Shown here: one piece after another, positions 9,083-18,331 of the stretch
Layout of the letters: each line of letters starts with the position of its first letter
Position numbering within the stretch: position 1 is the first letter of the stretch
Translations under genes and position numbers: made by a program
Assembly (NCBI GenBank): GCA_026260175.1
Contig: JAKCWW010007148.1
Coordinates: 3,081-30,168 of the forward strand
Direction of reading: 5' to 3'
From: Reticulitermes lucifugus
Lineage: Eukaryota; Arthropoda; Insecta; Blattodea; Rhinotermitidae
Length of the DNA stretch: 27,088 nt
Notes under the pieces: model-generated
Databases searched by the model: none
The model's input: the letters and a program-made list of their open reading frames with translations, nothing else
What the model was told of the DNA's origin: nothing

Positions 9083-9089
9083 AGTCACT

Positions 9090-9140
9090 TTCCAGAAATG
9101 GTCAGTACCGTAGCAGGGCAGCCTGAATTCGAATCCAAGG
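9090..9140 (+). repeat. Possible further tRNA-like SINE head
   Basis: GGTCAGTACCGTAGCAGGGC followed by GAATTCGAATCC looks like a degenerate box A and box B pair just downstream of the SINE-2 copy. The body that follows (CCATCCCCAGATGAAAG) is not shared elsewhere in the window. It is too short to be firm. Confidence 0.25.
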
Positions 9141-9249
9141 ACTACCATCCCCAGATGAAAGATGTGGCAGTGCGTATACTATGATGACCTAAGCCTGCAT
9201 TCCTCCAGGAAGTTATAGGCTTGTTTACTTCTTGTACGCATAAAGTTTC

Positions 9250-9660
9250 TGGTGTGGGGTCCTCAGCTTACCAAACACACAAAAGTATAAAGGAAGGCAT
9301 ACCGTGAGACCCAGAGCAGGTACCCGAGACAACGAGCCTCAGCTTTGCGCTGTGTAGGCAACCAGTTGTATGCGGCGAACACTTGGAATTTGGATTGTAA
9401 CAAGAAAAGAATGTGCTTCGGAGCAATACATGATTAAAATTCAGCAAGAAATATTGCCTGTGTGGAGCTCGTCTCTACTCTGAACTGCTAGTCGGTGCCT
9501 CGCTTCCACCCACAACTATCATCCGCCTGAGTGAACAACCGGCGCCCAACATGAGTTGAATATTAGCGGTTATCGAGTGGATGCACGGTTACAGTACCTC
9601 AAACTATTCAATGTTTAGGCTTTCTCTAGTGCTCGCTGAGACTTCTGTTTAATGACTCTA
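9250..9660. other. No recognisable gene
   Basis: The sequence is mixed and has no open frame of note. No shared repeat or tandem array was seen. Confidence 0.35.
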
Positions 9661-9667
9661 ATCTGTG

Positions 9668-9706
9668 TTAAAGCGGTCGGTGCGTGAAGGTCACTAGTCT
9701 TTTCCA
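9668..9706 (+). repeat. Short SINE-2 fragment
   Basis: TTAAAGCGGTCGGTGCGTGA followed by AGGTCACTAGTC matches the SINE-2 middle block AAAGCGGTCGGGGCGTGAAG and CTGACCACTC. Only about 35 bases match, but the identity over them is high. Confidence 0.45.
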
Positions 9707-9950
9707 CATGGCGAGAAGTTTAATCTTCCATACAGTTTTAAATTTACCGTCCCTGTTAACTGTCATGACGTGGTGCTTAATATATTATTTTGTACCTTGA
9801 TGAGAGTCTCATCACAGTTGATCCTAAGGAACATCTTCGGTCAATACAGCGTCGTTAAACATACTTCGAGCCAAGCACGTGCAACGACGCTCTGTGGAGC
9901 GACCCCGCCATGAGCTAGTAGGCGCACATCCTGGTAGCGGTCGTCGATAC

Positions 9951-9971
9951 GTCCGTCCGTCCGTCCGTCCG
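9951..9971 (+). repeat. GTCC tetranucleotide microsatellite
   Basis: Five tandem units of GTCC, followed by GCCGGCC. The related phrase TCTGTCCGTCCG occurs inside repeat D, but nothing else of D is seen here. Confidence 0.85.
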
Positions 9972-9999
9972 CCGGCCTGGCTGACGGTTCTCAAGTTCC

Positions 10000-10565
10000 G
10001 AAATTAGCTGATGATATGGAAGGATATGTTCCATTCACAACCCAGAGGGAAGGAATGTGCCTCTCCCCTCTCTTCACCTTCTCCAGATGAATTAAGATGA
10101 CGCGACCAGAAGCGGCCAAATAGCCAGACCATCTTATCGCACTCTTTTGCTTTCAGCTAATGGAAGCAGTCGTGACATTTGGCCATTTCACCATCCTCGT
10201 TTCCTGTGGCGTATGAATTGATTACGCGGGTAGGGCCTTGTAATGCCCTACTTTAAGACTCCTTCCTGGAATTTGACAGATGTGGCCACCACATGACGTG
10301 CAGTAGGCATACGTTGAACATTCGATTGTAGCTACGTACTGAAATACAAAACAGTATATGATGAAATTTATATGTCTTGAAGACGAACTGTTACATAATT
10401 GAACTAAAGTCGTGAAGTGAGTGACATTCAGTTTCTGTGTAATAGAGTTGCACGCATAGGAGTAACTTGGTTCATGACACTGGCGGGGAAAAATCGACCA
10501 TGGATATTAGGAACTTTAATTTACGAAGGAGTCAAGTTACTCGTAGATAGAGGGGGAAGATCGGT
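10000..10565. other. No recognisable gene
   Basis: There is no open frame above about 60 codons and no repeat shared with other parts of the window. Confidence 0.35.
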
Positions 10566-10680
10566 TTGAACCAGTCCTTAACGTACATACACCCCTTTTC
10601 GCCCACTCTCACCCTACTTCTTTTTTATTTGCCTTTCTTTTATTCACTAGTCAAAAAAACTGTTCTTAGGCAGAAAAATA

Positions 10681-10720
10681 TTGGGGGGGGGGTGGCATTC
10701 CCCACTTGTCCCCCCCCCAA
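10681..10720. repeat. Homopolymer hairpin: G10 facing C9
   Basis: Ten G (10683-10692) and nine C (10710-10718) flank a 17-base spacer. The outer TT/AA pairs extend the arms to about eleven base pairs. A second GG..CCCC set lies inside the spacer. The structure can form a stem or, on one strand, G-rich stacking. The 75-codon frame crossing it (10566-10793) has no motif. Homopolymer lengths may also contain sequencing error. Confidence 0.75.
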
Positions 10721-10944
10721 GTTACGCATATGGTTGCATGAAGTACATAAATCGCATAGCTTGGATGCTTTGTCAGTCGGATTAGTGGAATGATTGATCT
10801 GAAAGTCTACTCACCGAATTGTAATGTTACCTTATCGTGGATATTTACATTAGAAAGTTATCAAGGAATATTTCACTAAAATGATTTTAGTTCATTATTA
10901 GCTGTTCAACTGTACACGAATCCTTAACCTGAAATATCACATTT

Positions 10945-11172
10945 CTCAAAAACCGTAAAGGTAAGAAGGTCAAGTCTTTACGCACGCCTTGAGACCATGC
11001 AGGGCAAGTAGAGTTGTAGCTCCATTTATTCTTAATCTCGACAACAGGTGGAGATGAGTGGTCAGCTTCACGCCCCGACCGCTTTACTCTCGTGGATACA
11101 GGCTCCGGTTCCCGTTGAATAAAAAACTAGTTGGGCCCCAGAGCCAGTGTGGTGCTATTGGAGAAGAAAAAA
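10945..11172 (-). repeat. SINE-2 copy, reverse orientation, long body
   Basis: In reverse complement the blocks run TTTTTTTCTTCTCCAATAGC, GGCTCTGGGGCCCA, AAAGCGGTCGGGGCGTGAAG, CTGACCACTCATCTCCACCT, GTTGTCGAGATTAAGAATAA, GGAGCTACAACTCTAC, and an end with CTTGACCTTCTTACCTTTAC. The same order occurs on the plus strand at 1737-1970. The tRNA-like head is missing, so the copy is 5' truncated. It is the best copy of the body here. Confidence 0.72.
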
Positions 11173-11179
11173 ATATCAT

Positions 11180-11720
11180 GAACACTTAATCGCAAAAGAC
11201 ACGTGACATACATACATTTGACTCATTTGAATACGTAACTTTTTACTTCTTCATAACACCTTTGTTTAACGACGTACTAGGATAATTAACTTGTATGCAG
11301 TGTGAGACACGTTACATGTTATCGTATACTTCTGTGAGAATGGGTTTCCCATCTTTCTTTCCTCCCTCCCTTCTTTCTTATTATCATCCGTCCTTTCTGT
11401 CGATGATGTGAAGCATAAAAATAGTATCCTGACGGGCGCAGCATTCGGTCCATTTACGGAAGCATGTGATGCGTGCTACCTCTCTCCGCTCTCCGCTTTG
11501 CTTATCGCCGGTACAGCAGGATGAATGCACCATACAACAGGCACATGAAATGCAAGATGCTACGTGAGTTATTTGACGGGAAATCCAAAATATGAATCAG
11601 GCATGCTGTAAATTTTCTTCTTAATTAATCATTTAGACATTTTTCCTGCTTGTATATTGTGAGAAGGATCATGCAGGATGTTTAGAAATTAGAGAGTTCT
11701 GCAGTTAATCCTTAGGGAAG
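11180..11720. other. No gene; a pyrimidine-rich run inside
   Basis: A CT-rich run (about 11345-11400, with TTTCTTTCCTCCCTCCCTTC) is the only feature. Otherwise the sequence is AT-rich and unassigned. Confidence 0.4.
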
Positions 11721-11726
11721 ATACAT

Positions 11727-12187
11727 TTTTAGGCGCGTTCGCAAAATTGCGAAAAGCGACTGTTAGCTCCGTCATGTCTGTCCGTCCGGCTCGCACTGGA
11801 CGGATTGTCATCAAATTTGATATTTGAGCATTTTTGGAAAATTTGTAGAGAAAATTCGAGTTTCATTAAAGCCTGACAAGAATAAAGGGTACTTTACAGG
11901 AAGACCTATGTACATTTATGATAGTATCTCTCTGAATTCTTCTTAGAATGAGAAGTGTTTCAGCCAAAAGTTGTAGAGAAAATTAAAACACATTTTATGT
12001 TTAATAATTGTTTTCCCGAAATCTGGTAGTTTGTGAGATAATGTGGAAAAATATGGTACAGCCAGACAGGCCTCAGAAGAAAATATAATATGGCTTATGC
12101 GCTTTGTATTCTGGGTAACTAAGGCTGCAGACACACATTCAGAATATGTAATACGTATTGCTTTTCCACGGCAACAGTGGCCTCAAT
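11727..12187 (+). repeat. Repeat D, copy A
   Basis: It begins TTTTAGGCGCGTTC and continues AATTGCGAAAAGCGACTGTT, then GTCATGTCTGTCCGTCCG, GGACGGATTGTCATCAAATT, GACAAGAATAAAGGGTACTT, GAATTCTTCTTAGAATGAGA, GTTGTAGAGAAAATTAAAAC, GATAATGTGGAAAAATATGG, AGCCAGACAGGCCTCAGA and CACGGCAACAGTGGCCTCAA. The same order occurs at 18332-18851 and, without its first third, at 15791-16038. It has no tRNA boxes, no clear coding capacity and no terminal inverted repeats that I can see. A SINE-1 copy sits at its end. I cannot assign it to a class. Confidence 0.85.
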
Positions 12188-12194
12188 TTTATGA

Positions 12195-12409
12195 GGGCCC
12201 CGCAGCAGATGCTACCGACGCACCGCAGCCTTGGGGCTTATTGTGCAACCCTGTGATGAAGATTATCAGTTTGTTTTTCGCTTTTCCGTGTACCAGTGGA
12301 ATGAAATTGACAGGGGAAAACCGACGTACTCGGGGAAAAACCTGTCCCAGTGCCACTTCGTCCACCACAAATCCCACATGGACAGACCCCGGATCAAACC
12401 CGGGCCTCC
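12195..12409 (-). repeat. SINE-1 copy, 5' truncated, at the end of repeat D
   Basis: The minus strand shows the SINE-1 body and box B (GGTTTGATCC, one change from GGTTCGATCC, at 12391-12400), but similarity stops at GGGCCTCC (12409), so box A and the tRNA head are missing. The 3' end is GCTGCGGGGCCCTCATAAAA, with a poor A-tail. CCTCAAT flanks it on both sides (12181-12187 and 12408-12414), a possible 7-bp target duplication. Without box A it should not be transcribed from its own promoter. Several open frames of 63-131 codons cross it on both strands and have no meaning. Confidence 0.85.
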
Positions 12410-12419
12410 TCAATCCTCG

Positions 12420-12945
12420 TGAAGCTGTCTGTCACTAGCATACCAGAGAATGTTAGTAGCAATATGTAGGCACTTGGATTGCGGCACTTGCTTCTTCTGG
12501 ACGTTGCTTTGAGCAGCAAACATGTACTCATAGATAGGGCACACGTGGTCAATAATAGGGAAAAGAGCCTCTTATAAAGCAGTTTAGATGCATAGGCCGC
12601 TATTTCTGTTAAGGAGAGGGCTGTGTACAAAAATATTACAATTCTAATATGAAGGATGTATTTCTTAAGTTGCGAATCGAATAACAGAACGCAGTAACTT
12701 GGCATCATTTGACACTACGCGTGGAACACAGCCGCTCACTGCGCGCTGAAAAATATTTGTCAACAAACGGGTTCAAAACTAGGGATTTTTGGTGATAGCG
12801 TCGATTCGGATTGAAGTTTGGCAGTGAATTCGTCTTTGGCGACCCCGGTCTATTTGTTACGTTCCCATTTCGTGCGTTTTGAAATGTTACTCGTTTTTCT
12901 TACCATTCCGGGCGTTTGAATTATATGTGTTTTTTAATCCCACAG
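12420..12945. other. No recognisable gene
   Basis: The 104-codon minus frame (12394-12708) starts inside the SINE-1 copy and shows no domain. No repeat is shared with other regions. Confidence 0.35.
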
Positions 12946-12946
12946 C

Positions 12947-13196
12947 CCCAGAGTAGCCTACTGAGTACAGTTACTAGGTTGCAGGCTGGACGTCTTGAGG
13001 GATCGTGGTTTGATTTGCGTCAAGGGCAAGAAATTTATCTCTCTTCCAAAGCGCCCAGACCGACTTTGGGGCCCACTCAGCCTCCTACCAAAAGACACCT
13101 GAGGCTGTATCCCCATTCGCATCTAGTGTCTAGGTTCAGAATTATGAGGCCAATACCTCCACTCGGTATATGCCTTCATGGCATGCACTTTTAATT
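12947..13196 (+). repeat. SINE-2 related copy with tRNA-like head and variant 3' part
   Basis: GAGTAGCCTACTGAGTACAG resembles a degenerate box A and GTGGTTTGATTTGC a box B. The body has TTTATCTCTCTTCCAAAGCG, CCCAGACCGACTTTGGGGCC and CACTCAGCCTCCTACC, as in SINE-2. After that it differs: AGTGTCTAGGTTCAGAATTA and TATGCCTTCATGGCATGC replace the usual end. This may be a subfamily or an old copy. The 92-codon frame across it is a by-product. Confidence 0.65.
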
Positions 13197-13242
13197 TCCT
13201 CTGAGTGCCATTTCCGGCCTTGCACCTGATTAGGAGATCCTC

Positions 13243-13255
13243 TTTTTTTTTTTTT
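13243..13255 (+). repeat. Poly(T) run
   Basis: Thirteen T in a row. It could be the A-tail of a minus-strand retroposon, but no SINE or LINE end adjoins it. Confidence 0.6.
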
Positions 13256-13288
13256 GCCTTTTTGTCCCGATCGCTAACACCTGTTATA

Positions 13289-13320
13289 ACAAAATAAGAC
13301 GTACGTGCTTGTTATTTTGT
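13289..13320. repeat. Short inverted repeat
   Basis: ACAAAATAA (13289-13297) and TTATTTTGT (13312-13320) pair perfectly over nine bases, with a loop that contains the palindrome ACGTACGT. Stems of this size occur by chance in AT-rich DNA. Confidence 0.4.
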
Positions 13321-13324
13321 CAGT

Positions 13325-14050
13325 TTTGAAGGCTTTGAAGGCGCTGCAATAAGAAACATTAGACTAGCGTTTCTGAAGACAAAGTTAGGTCATATTTTCA
13401 CATTTATAAATTGTCTATGGAGGGAAGTTTAAAAATTGTTTGACGGATTTATGTAAGGACAAAGAAGTTCGAATACAATATGATCACATTTTTTAAATTT
13501 CCGATCCCAGCGACGTCTTGCAGAAGGAAACGATTCGCTAACGACAGAACACGGAATGTTGGTAGCTGTATAATGCCATGAAATTTTATAGATGCGGCAC
13601 TACTCGTATAAACTTTATGTGAAGCTAAATATAAATGCGGACCGGCATAACTTTTAAGCTCTTGACCGGCACTGTCCATGGCCATCGGCTGAGAAACACT
13701 GCGACTTTCAATGGTTTTAGCGTTCTGTCTTCCTCACGACTTTGCACTTCTTCCTCGGTTGTTTTACTACTTAACCCACTTTTTGTATACTGTAAGTGCA
13801 AGCTACCTGCCAAGCTATTCACACGGTCTATGTTCAGAAATTATTTCCTTTAATTCAGTTTAATATTCATCATACTGTGAAATGCTTCAAATAACACGTG
13901 TGTATGTTACTAGTAATTATATTTTGTGTTACACTTTCCTTTCTGCGATGACCGTTTTCTGAAGAAACCGACAAAATATGAGCTGAGTGGATTAATTTCT
14001 TTCAACTTCAGTTTAATAGAAATTCGGTTTTGGAGATAAAATATACAAAG
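13325..14050. other. No recognisable gene
   Basis: Open frames on both strands (13449-13685, 13625-13822 and 13635-13853) overlap and lack motifs. I could not identify any element. Confidence 0.35.
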
Positions 14051-14053
14051 TTC

Positions 14054-14106
14054 ACAGACAGACAGAAGACAGACGGAGAGGCAGACAGACAGACAGACAT
14101 ACATAC
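14054..14106 (+). repeat. CAGA/CATA tetranucleotide microsatellite
   Basis: This is an imperfect CAGA array with interruptions (AGAAGACAGACGGAGAGG), ending in ACATACATAC. The minus-strand frames running through it (with CLSVCLSVCL-type repeats) are only translated microsatellite. Confidence 0.85.
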
Positions 14107-14109
14107 GGA

Positions 14110-14980
14110 TGTACTCTTTCCATGCTGTGTTTATTTGGTATTGTCTGTGCAAGGAACACATAAATATGTTCTTGTAGATTAATAACAAATGTGTTTTCAA
14201 TTTCGGAGTTAGATCCTTGTTGCACCACACCCGCAACTGTCACACCAACTTGTGCAAACACATTCAGCAGCCTTTATCAGTTCAGCAGACGCCTCCAACT
14301 ATTATGACTATTTGTTTAATCCGATAGCAAAGCGGCCCGGCTTGAAGTGGTACAGAAATCCGCAGCTTGTGATCCGTAGTTTGATTCACACTCACAGAAT
14401 TTGGATTTTTCTCCATGTATGTACTCGGAGTAACTATGGTTCTCATTCAGACTATTAGGATCATTTTCTGTTTCTATGCGAAAAGGATGTGTGCCAATTT
14501 GAAGTCTAATTTCAGAGCACATAAACTTTTGGGTGTGTCCTAAGTGCTGCAAATTTTCGCACTGATGTGGTGAGTATATCTTTCCTTTAAAGGTTTAAGA
14601 TTGTTTGCGTCTCCGTTACCTTTTATGTCTGTGTTATTCAGTTACAGGGCCACATATTGTTATATCTATTAGCTATTCCCGTTTAAATTTCAACAGCAAA
14701 CTGTCGATCATAACGTTTATTGAGAAAACTGTTTCTTTGAACTTTTACGCTGTTTCGCCTACAAAAACATATATCGTCGAACGTTCCCAACCTCAATAAA
14801 GTAGTTTGTACACTACTTTAAAGTCAAATATACAAATTTTGTGATTTACACGTACTTACATGTATATTACACTCGTCCTGAGCTGAGTGCTGAAAATCCG
14901 CTCATCCGTCAGGGGTATCAAAGCTCGCAGCTACACTGCTGTTGTGCGTGTTGAACTCCGGCCATCTCTCGACTCGCAAT
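14110..14980. other. No recognisable gene; a small stem-loop at 14797-14820
   Basis: Chance frames of 64-78 codons are present. TAAAGTAGT (14797-14805) and ACTACTTTA (14812-14820) form a nine-base perfect stem with a six-base loop, next to an AATAAA (14795-14800). I see no coding or element context for it. Confidence 0.35.
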
Positions 14981-14992
14981 GAAGCCCTATAT

Positions 14993-15340
14993 CAGGGGTG
15001 GCCAAACTTGCTTAACGTAAGAGCCACATACGATAAAGTTCAGATGTTTGAGAGCCGCAAGACATGACCAGATATTACACACACGTTTTTATTGTTGCAT
15101 GCACATTTGGTTACAAAAATTCTTAAATATATTTACTCACCATGAACATTAAACTTACGTTTTAATCCAGTGGACTCTCAGTTTATACCCGGTAAATAAT
15201 TACAATGCTTGAAAACTTTTTATTCACCTTTTATATGAACTGTAATGCAAAAAGGAGCTCAGCCAACATATTTTCGCAAGCCGCACATTATGTGTCTAAG
15301 AGCCGCATGTGGCTCGCGAGCCGCGGTTTGGTCACCCATG
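14993..15340. mobile_element. hAT-type non-autonomous transposon (MITE), 348 bp
   Basis: The left end is CAGGGGTGGCCAAACTTG and the right end, in reverse complement, CATGGGTGACCAAACCGCGG: 13 of the first 15 bases match. The element is flanked by an exact 8-bp duplication, CCCTATAT (14985-14992 and 15341-15348). An 8-bp duplication with CAGGGGTG-type ends is the signature of hAT superfamily insertions. The subterminal regions carry repeated AGCCRC motifs (15022-15027, 15053-15058, 15279-15284, 15301-15306, 15319-15324), likely binding sites for the transposase. There is no transposase coding capacity, so it must have been moved by an element elsewhere. The perfect duplication suggests a fairly recent insertion, although the two ends have already diverged a little. 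Confidence 0.92.
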
Positions 15341-15349
15341 CCCTATATG

Positions 15350-15740
15350 ATGCGAACATGACTCAGGGTGTTGGCTGAATCGGTTAGATCTGGGTCGTCA
15401 TATCATGAATGGATGCCTGCCAGATGTAGGATTATAACTTTTGTTGCTCGGTTAGTTCTTGACCTATAAGGTTCTTATCTCCTCCAGGCGATAAAGGATT
15501 GAACACTTAGCACTGGTGGGGGGAAGTCCGATAGACACGTGAACTTACGAATGGCGAGGCCTAGGAATTCAGGCTTTAAAACAGTGAGAATGACACTGGT
15601 TAATTCGTGCTGATTTTGCGTATTTGTTCACCTGAGGTACCAGAGAACGTGATGAACCAGAGCGTCTTGCGCCTTAATCACTAAGCTGGATAGAACATAA
15701 CACTGGTGAACGACCGTCGTTATACCTTGAACACCTGCAT
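15350..15740. other. No recognisable gene
   Basis: There is no open frame of note and no shared repeat. Confidence 0.35.
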
Positions 15741-15742
15741 TT

Positions 15743-15780
15743 ACAAACAAACAAACAAACAAATAAACAAACAAACAAAC
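15743..15780 (+). repeat. ACAA tetranucleotide microsatellite
   Basis: About nine units of ACAA with one change (AAATAAAC). It ends about ten bases before the start of repeat D copy B. Confidence 0.9.
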
Positions 15781-15790
15781 TTACTAATAG

Positions 15791-16038
15791 CAATAACGGG
15801 TACTTCACATGAAGTCTTATGTGCCTTTATGATAATATCTCGCTGAATTCTTCTTAGAATGATAAGTGTTTGAGACAAAAGTTGTAGAGAAAATTAAAAC
15901 ACACATTTTATGTTCAATAAATGTTTTCCGAAAGTTGGGCCGTTGTGAAATGATGTGGAAAAATATTGCGGAGCCAGACAGGCCTCAGATGAAAATATAA
16001 TACGGCGCTTGCGCTTTGTATGCTGCATGTACCTCAAT
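15791..16038 (+). repeat. Repeat D, copy B (5' truncated)
   Basis: Similarity begins at AATAACGGGTACTT and continues GAATTCTTCTTAGAATGATA, GTTGTAGAGAAAATTAAAAC, GATGTGGAAAAATATTGC, AGCCAGACAGGCCTCAGATG and GCGCTTGCGCTTTGTATG. The section before the end is lost, and the copy ends with CCTCAAT (16032-16038), as in copies A and C. The TCTGTC-rich 5' third is missing. Truncation from the 5' side next to a simple repeat would suit a retroposon, but a DNA element with a deletion is also possible. Confidence 0.8.
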
Positions 16039-16059
16039 GGAGTTGTAGGCGAGGCTGAC

Positions 16060-17430
16060 CGCTGTGTGTAAGAATTTTTAACCTTTGTTTATATAAGTTA
16101 TTAATACAGCTGTGTCGGGTATAAATTTCTAACTTCCTGCAATACTGATGACTCAGTCATATGTTAGTGCGTGTTTTATTGTTGCCATGTTCATATTGGA
16201 AGTACTGTCAACTCTGCCGTACTGTTCTATGCATGCTTGTCAACGTTGTTTATTCTTGCCTTATTCTATTCCTACTCGTAGCTACCAACTCATAACTAGC
16301 ATACATAACGATGAACTATGAAGCATTTGCTACCACATTCGTAACCTATTCGTAACTACTACCGGATCTGCTCGTGAATATACTTATAGACAAAATACGA
16401 AGCTTTGGCCTTTGCATGTACATGATATATATATATATGGATTATGTCTATACGTTGTCTTGAACATTATCTTTCACCAGGTTAAAAATTTGTAAGTATC
16501 TCGTACTTCGTATGCGCGCTACATTACCAGGTAGTTTTAAAGTTCTTGTTTTACCACAGTGTGTAAATTGATAAATTCAACGTTGTGTACTATCGTGCGA
16601 TATGCTTATCTTTTCTCATTTAATCTGGCTCATAATATGGTTAGGTGACGAAATTATATGCGAACACGGTTATGAACTTCCGGTTTCAAGTAAATACGAG
16701 CCGTTGCTTGACTGTTTGTTCCAAGTATTGGCTTCTCCAGGAGGACTTCGCTCTGTGGATTTGGTTAGTTAGTCCCACTACTCGCTTAGGTCTGTTGCAC
16801 CCGACTTATGTTTAACATACACGATGAACTAATTTCTGCAATGTGATTGCGTAGTTGAAGAATATTAATTACGTGCAGGTACGATGAACCGTGTAACATT
16901 CTCAGATTTAAACTTAATTACGTAATCGTAGAAATTCTTATTTCCTGAACGTCAGAATCTAGATCGCGTGGTAAGGCACGGTGACAGCTAGACTGTGAGC
17001 TATATACTTAAGTAGTGCGCCTTATCTCTTCGTCTGTTTACCGGAAAACAGAACGGACGCAAAACTTGGCCAAGTTTCGAAAACCTGTACTTCACGTTCA
17101 TCATAAATGAAGGCTACTGTTTATGGTGGTAAGATCTGTTTCCCCTAACTCACAAACATCAGTTTCAATGCAAGAAAGGTGTCAGATGTCATAATGAAGT
17201 CGCCTAGTCTTTGTGATGGGGTTTTCCGTTTTATCCATCAGTTTTAGGCGTCCTTATATCATGCTGGACCGAATGAGCCTACTTGTCGGTGTTTACGTCG
17301 GTCTTCTGTCCACATATCCTTAGCGTTCTAACTCTGAAAGTCACTTACCGATCAGATTGTAAAGCAGATTGATGCAGTCTGCTCCAGATTTCCAGTAAAT
17401 ACAATGTTGGCTTCCATTAGCCAAATATAG
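16060..17430. other. Long AT-rich stretch without recognisable genes
   Basis: There is no open frame above about 60 codons. A short AT dinucleotide run lies at 16425-16438. TCGTAACTA-type phrases recur near 16270-16360 (GTAGCTACCAACTCATAACT, CGTAACCTATTCGTAACTAC) but do not form a regular array. Confidence 0.4.
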
Positions 17431-17434
17431 TTCT

Positions 17435-17640
17435 TTAATATGCTTTCACCGCTGCACAGCGGGTTTTCAAATTATAGTATTGTGGGTTATTACGCTGTGT
17501 TGGATAAGCTACGACGTTTCGGATGAACTTCTCTATCCTGAGGGGGACTGAAATCTTTGGCATCCACCTGAACCCAATTAAATCACTCTGAATATGGAGG
17601 CAGTATGTTTCTCCGAAACGTCGGAAAAACGTATTACCAT
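17435..17640 (-). repeat. Dispersed repeat with CGACGTTTCGGA inverted arms
   Basis: CGACGTTTCGGA (17512-17523) and its exact complement TCCGAAACGTCG (17612-17623) face each other across about 90 bases. The second arm is shared with 4673-4684. The surrounding text (GTAATAACCCACAATACTAT in reverse complement, and GACGTTTCGGAGAAACATAC) resembles a dispersed insect repeat that I recall. The minus strand is open for 69 codons (MYGNTFFRRFGETYCLH...), which may be translated repeat and not a gene. The class is unknown. Confidence 0.5.
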
Positions 17641-17839
17641 ACACGGTATAATAAACCAGGAGACTGTCATTTGAGATGGTTCTTCAATCTCAAATAAAAT
17701 GTACTGACATTCTTAAAGGATCTGTACCTGGCATAAAATATAGACCTAATTAAGATATACAAATTTAGAGTTGATCAGAAATTACTGCTAAGACACACAG
17801 ACGTGTATGAGTGATTATCCAAAGAGAAGGGATCTGTCA

Positions 17840-17900
17840 TGAAAGCTAAGTGGCGTGTGGAGGATAATATCAAAATGTACTGTCTAAGGATAGAGTGTAG
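17840..17900 (+). pseudogene. Weak relic of a LINE family A tail
   Basis: GTGGAGGATAATATCAAAAT translates to VEDNIKM, the same words as the RRRWxDNIKMD block of the family A tail. Only about 15 codons are recognisable. Confidence 0.3.
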
Positions 17901-17949
17901 AGGAGAAGATTTTGTGAGGCAGGGTTCCACAACGCGGAATATATTGATG

Positions 17950-18330
17950 TATCATGAAAGCATCATGTAGCTACTGTTGTTATAAATGCAGCTTAAATAA
18001 GTCTAATTGGATGTCTGGTAATAAATTGGCTTTGCTCTGCAGAGAGTTTGACGGCTCGTGTTACCCCTTCGTTTCTTCAATTCGATAGCACACATCACAC
18101 GGGTAGCTGAGAAGTTGCCGCATGAGCACGGCGCTTTACATATCGCAGTTTCTCTATGCGTAGCCAAAGCGGGAGCTAACTCTCCCACTCCGTAGAACGT
18201 AGCTTTCCTTAAATTTGATATGCGTAGGATAGTCAGAAGGGAATGCCTCGTATTTCTATTGCATGAAATGTACAAGTTTAACAAGTGAACATTTCACAGA
18301 ATGTAACTACAAACTATCAATGTAATATCC
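17950..18330. other. Unassigned; a 93-codon minus-strand open frame
   Basis: The minus frame at 18003-18284 starts MLNLYISCNRNTRHSLLTIL and contains several cysteines (KAPCSCGNF). It does not match a family that I know, has no zinc-finger spacing and has no partner exon that I can identify. The region is GC-richer than its surroundings, which may mean an old element. Confidence 0.3.
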
Positions 18331-18331
18331 G

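Noticed and set aside
12043-12438. 131-codon open frame, the longest in the window
   Set aside because: It runs across the end of repeat D and then antisense through a SINE-1 copy, so it is repeat sequence read by chance.
13910-14261. Minus-strand frames rich in CLSVCLSV repeats
   Set aside because: They are translations of the CAGA microsatellite at 14054-14106.
16060-17430. Recurring TCGTAACTA-like phrases as a possible tandem array
   Set aside because: The spacing is irregular and the matches are short, so no repeat unit could be defined.
18003-18284. Cysteine-containing minus frame as a possible zinc-finger exon
   Set aside because: The cysteine and histidine spacing fits no zinc-finger class, and no splice sites or neighbouring exons were recognised.
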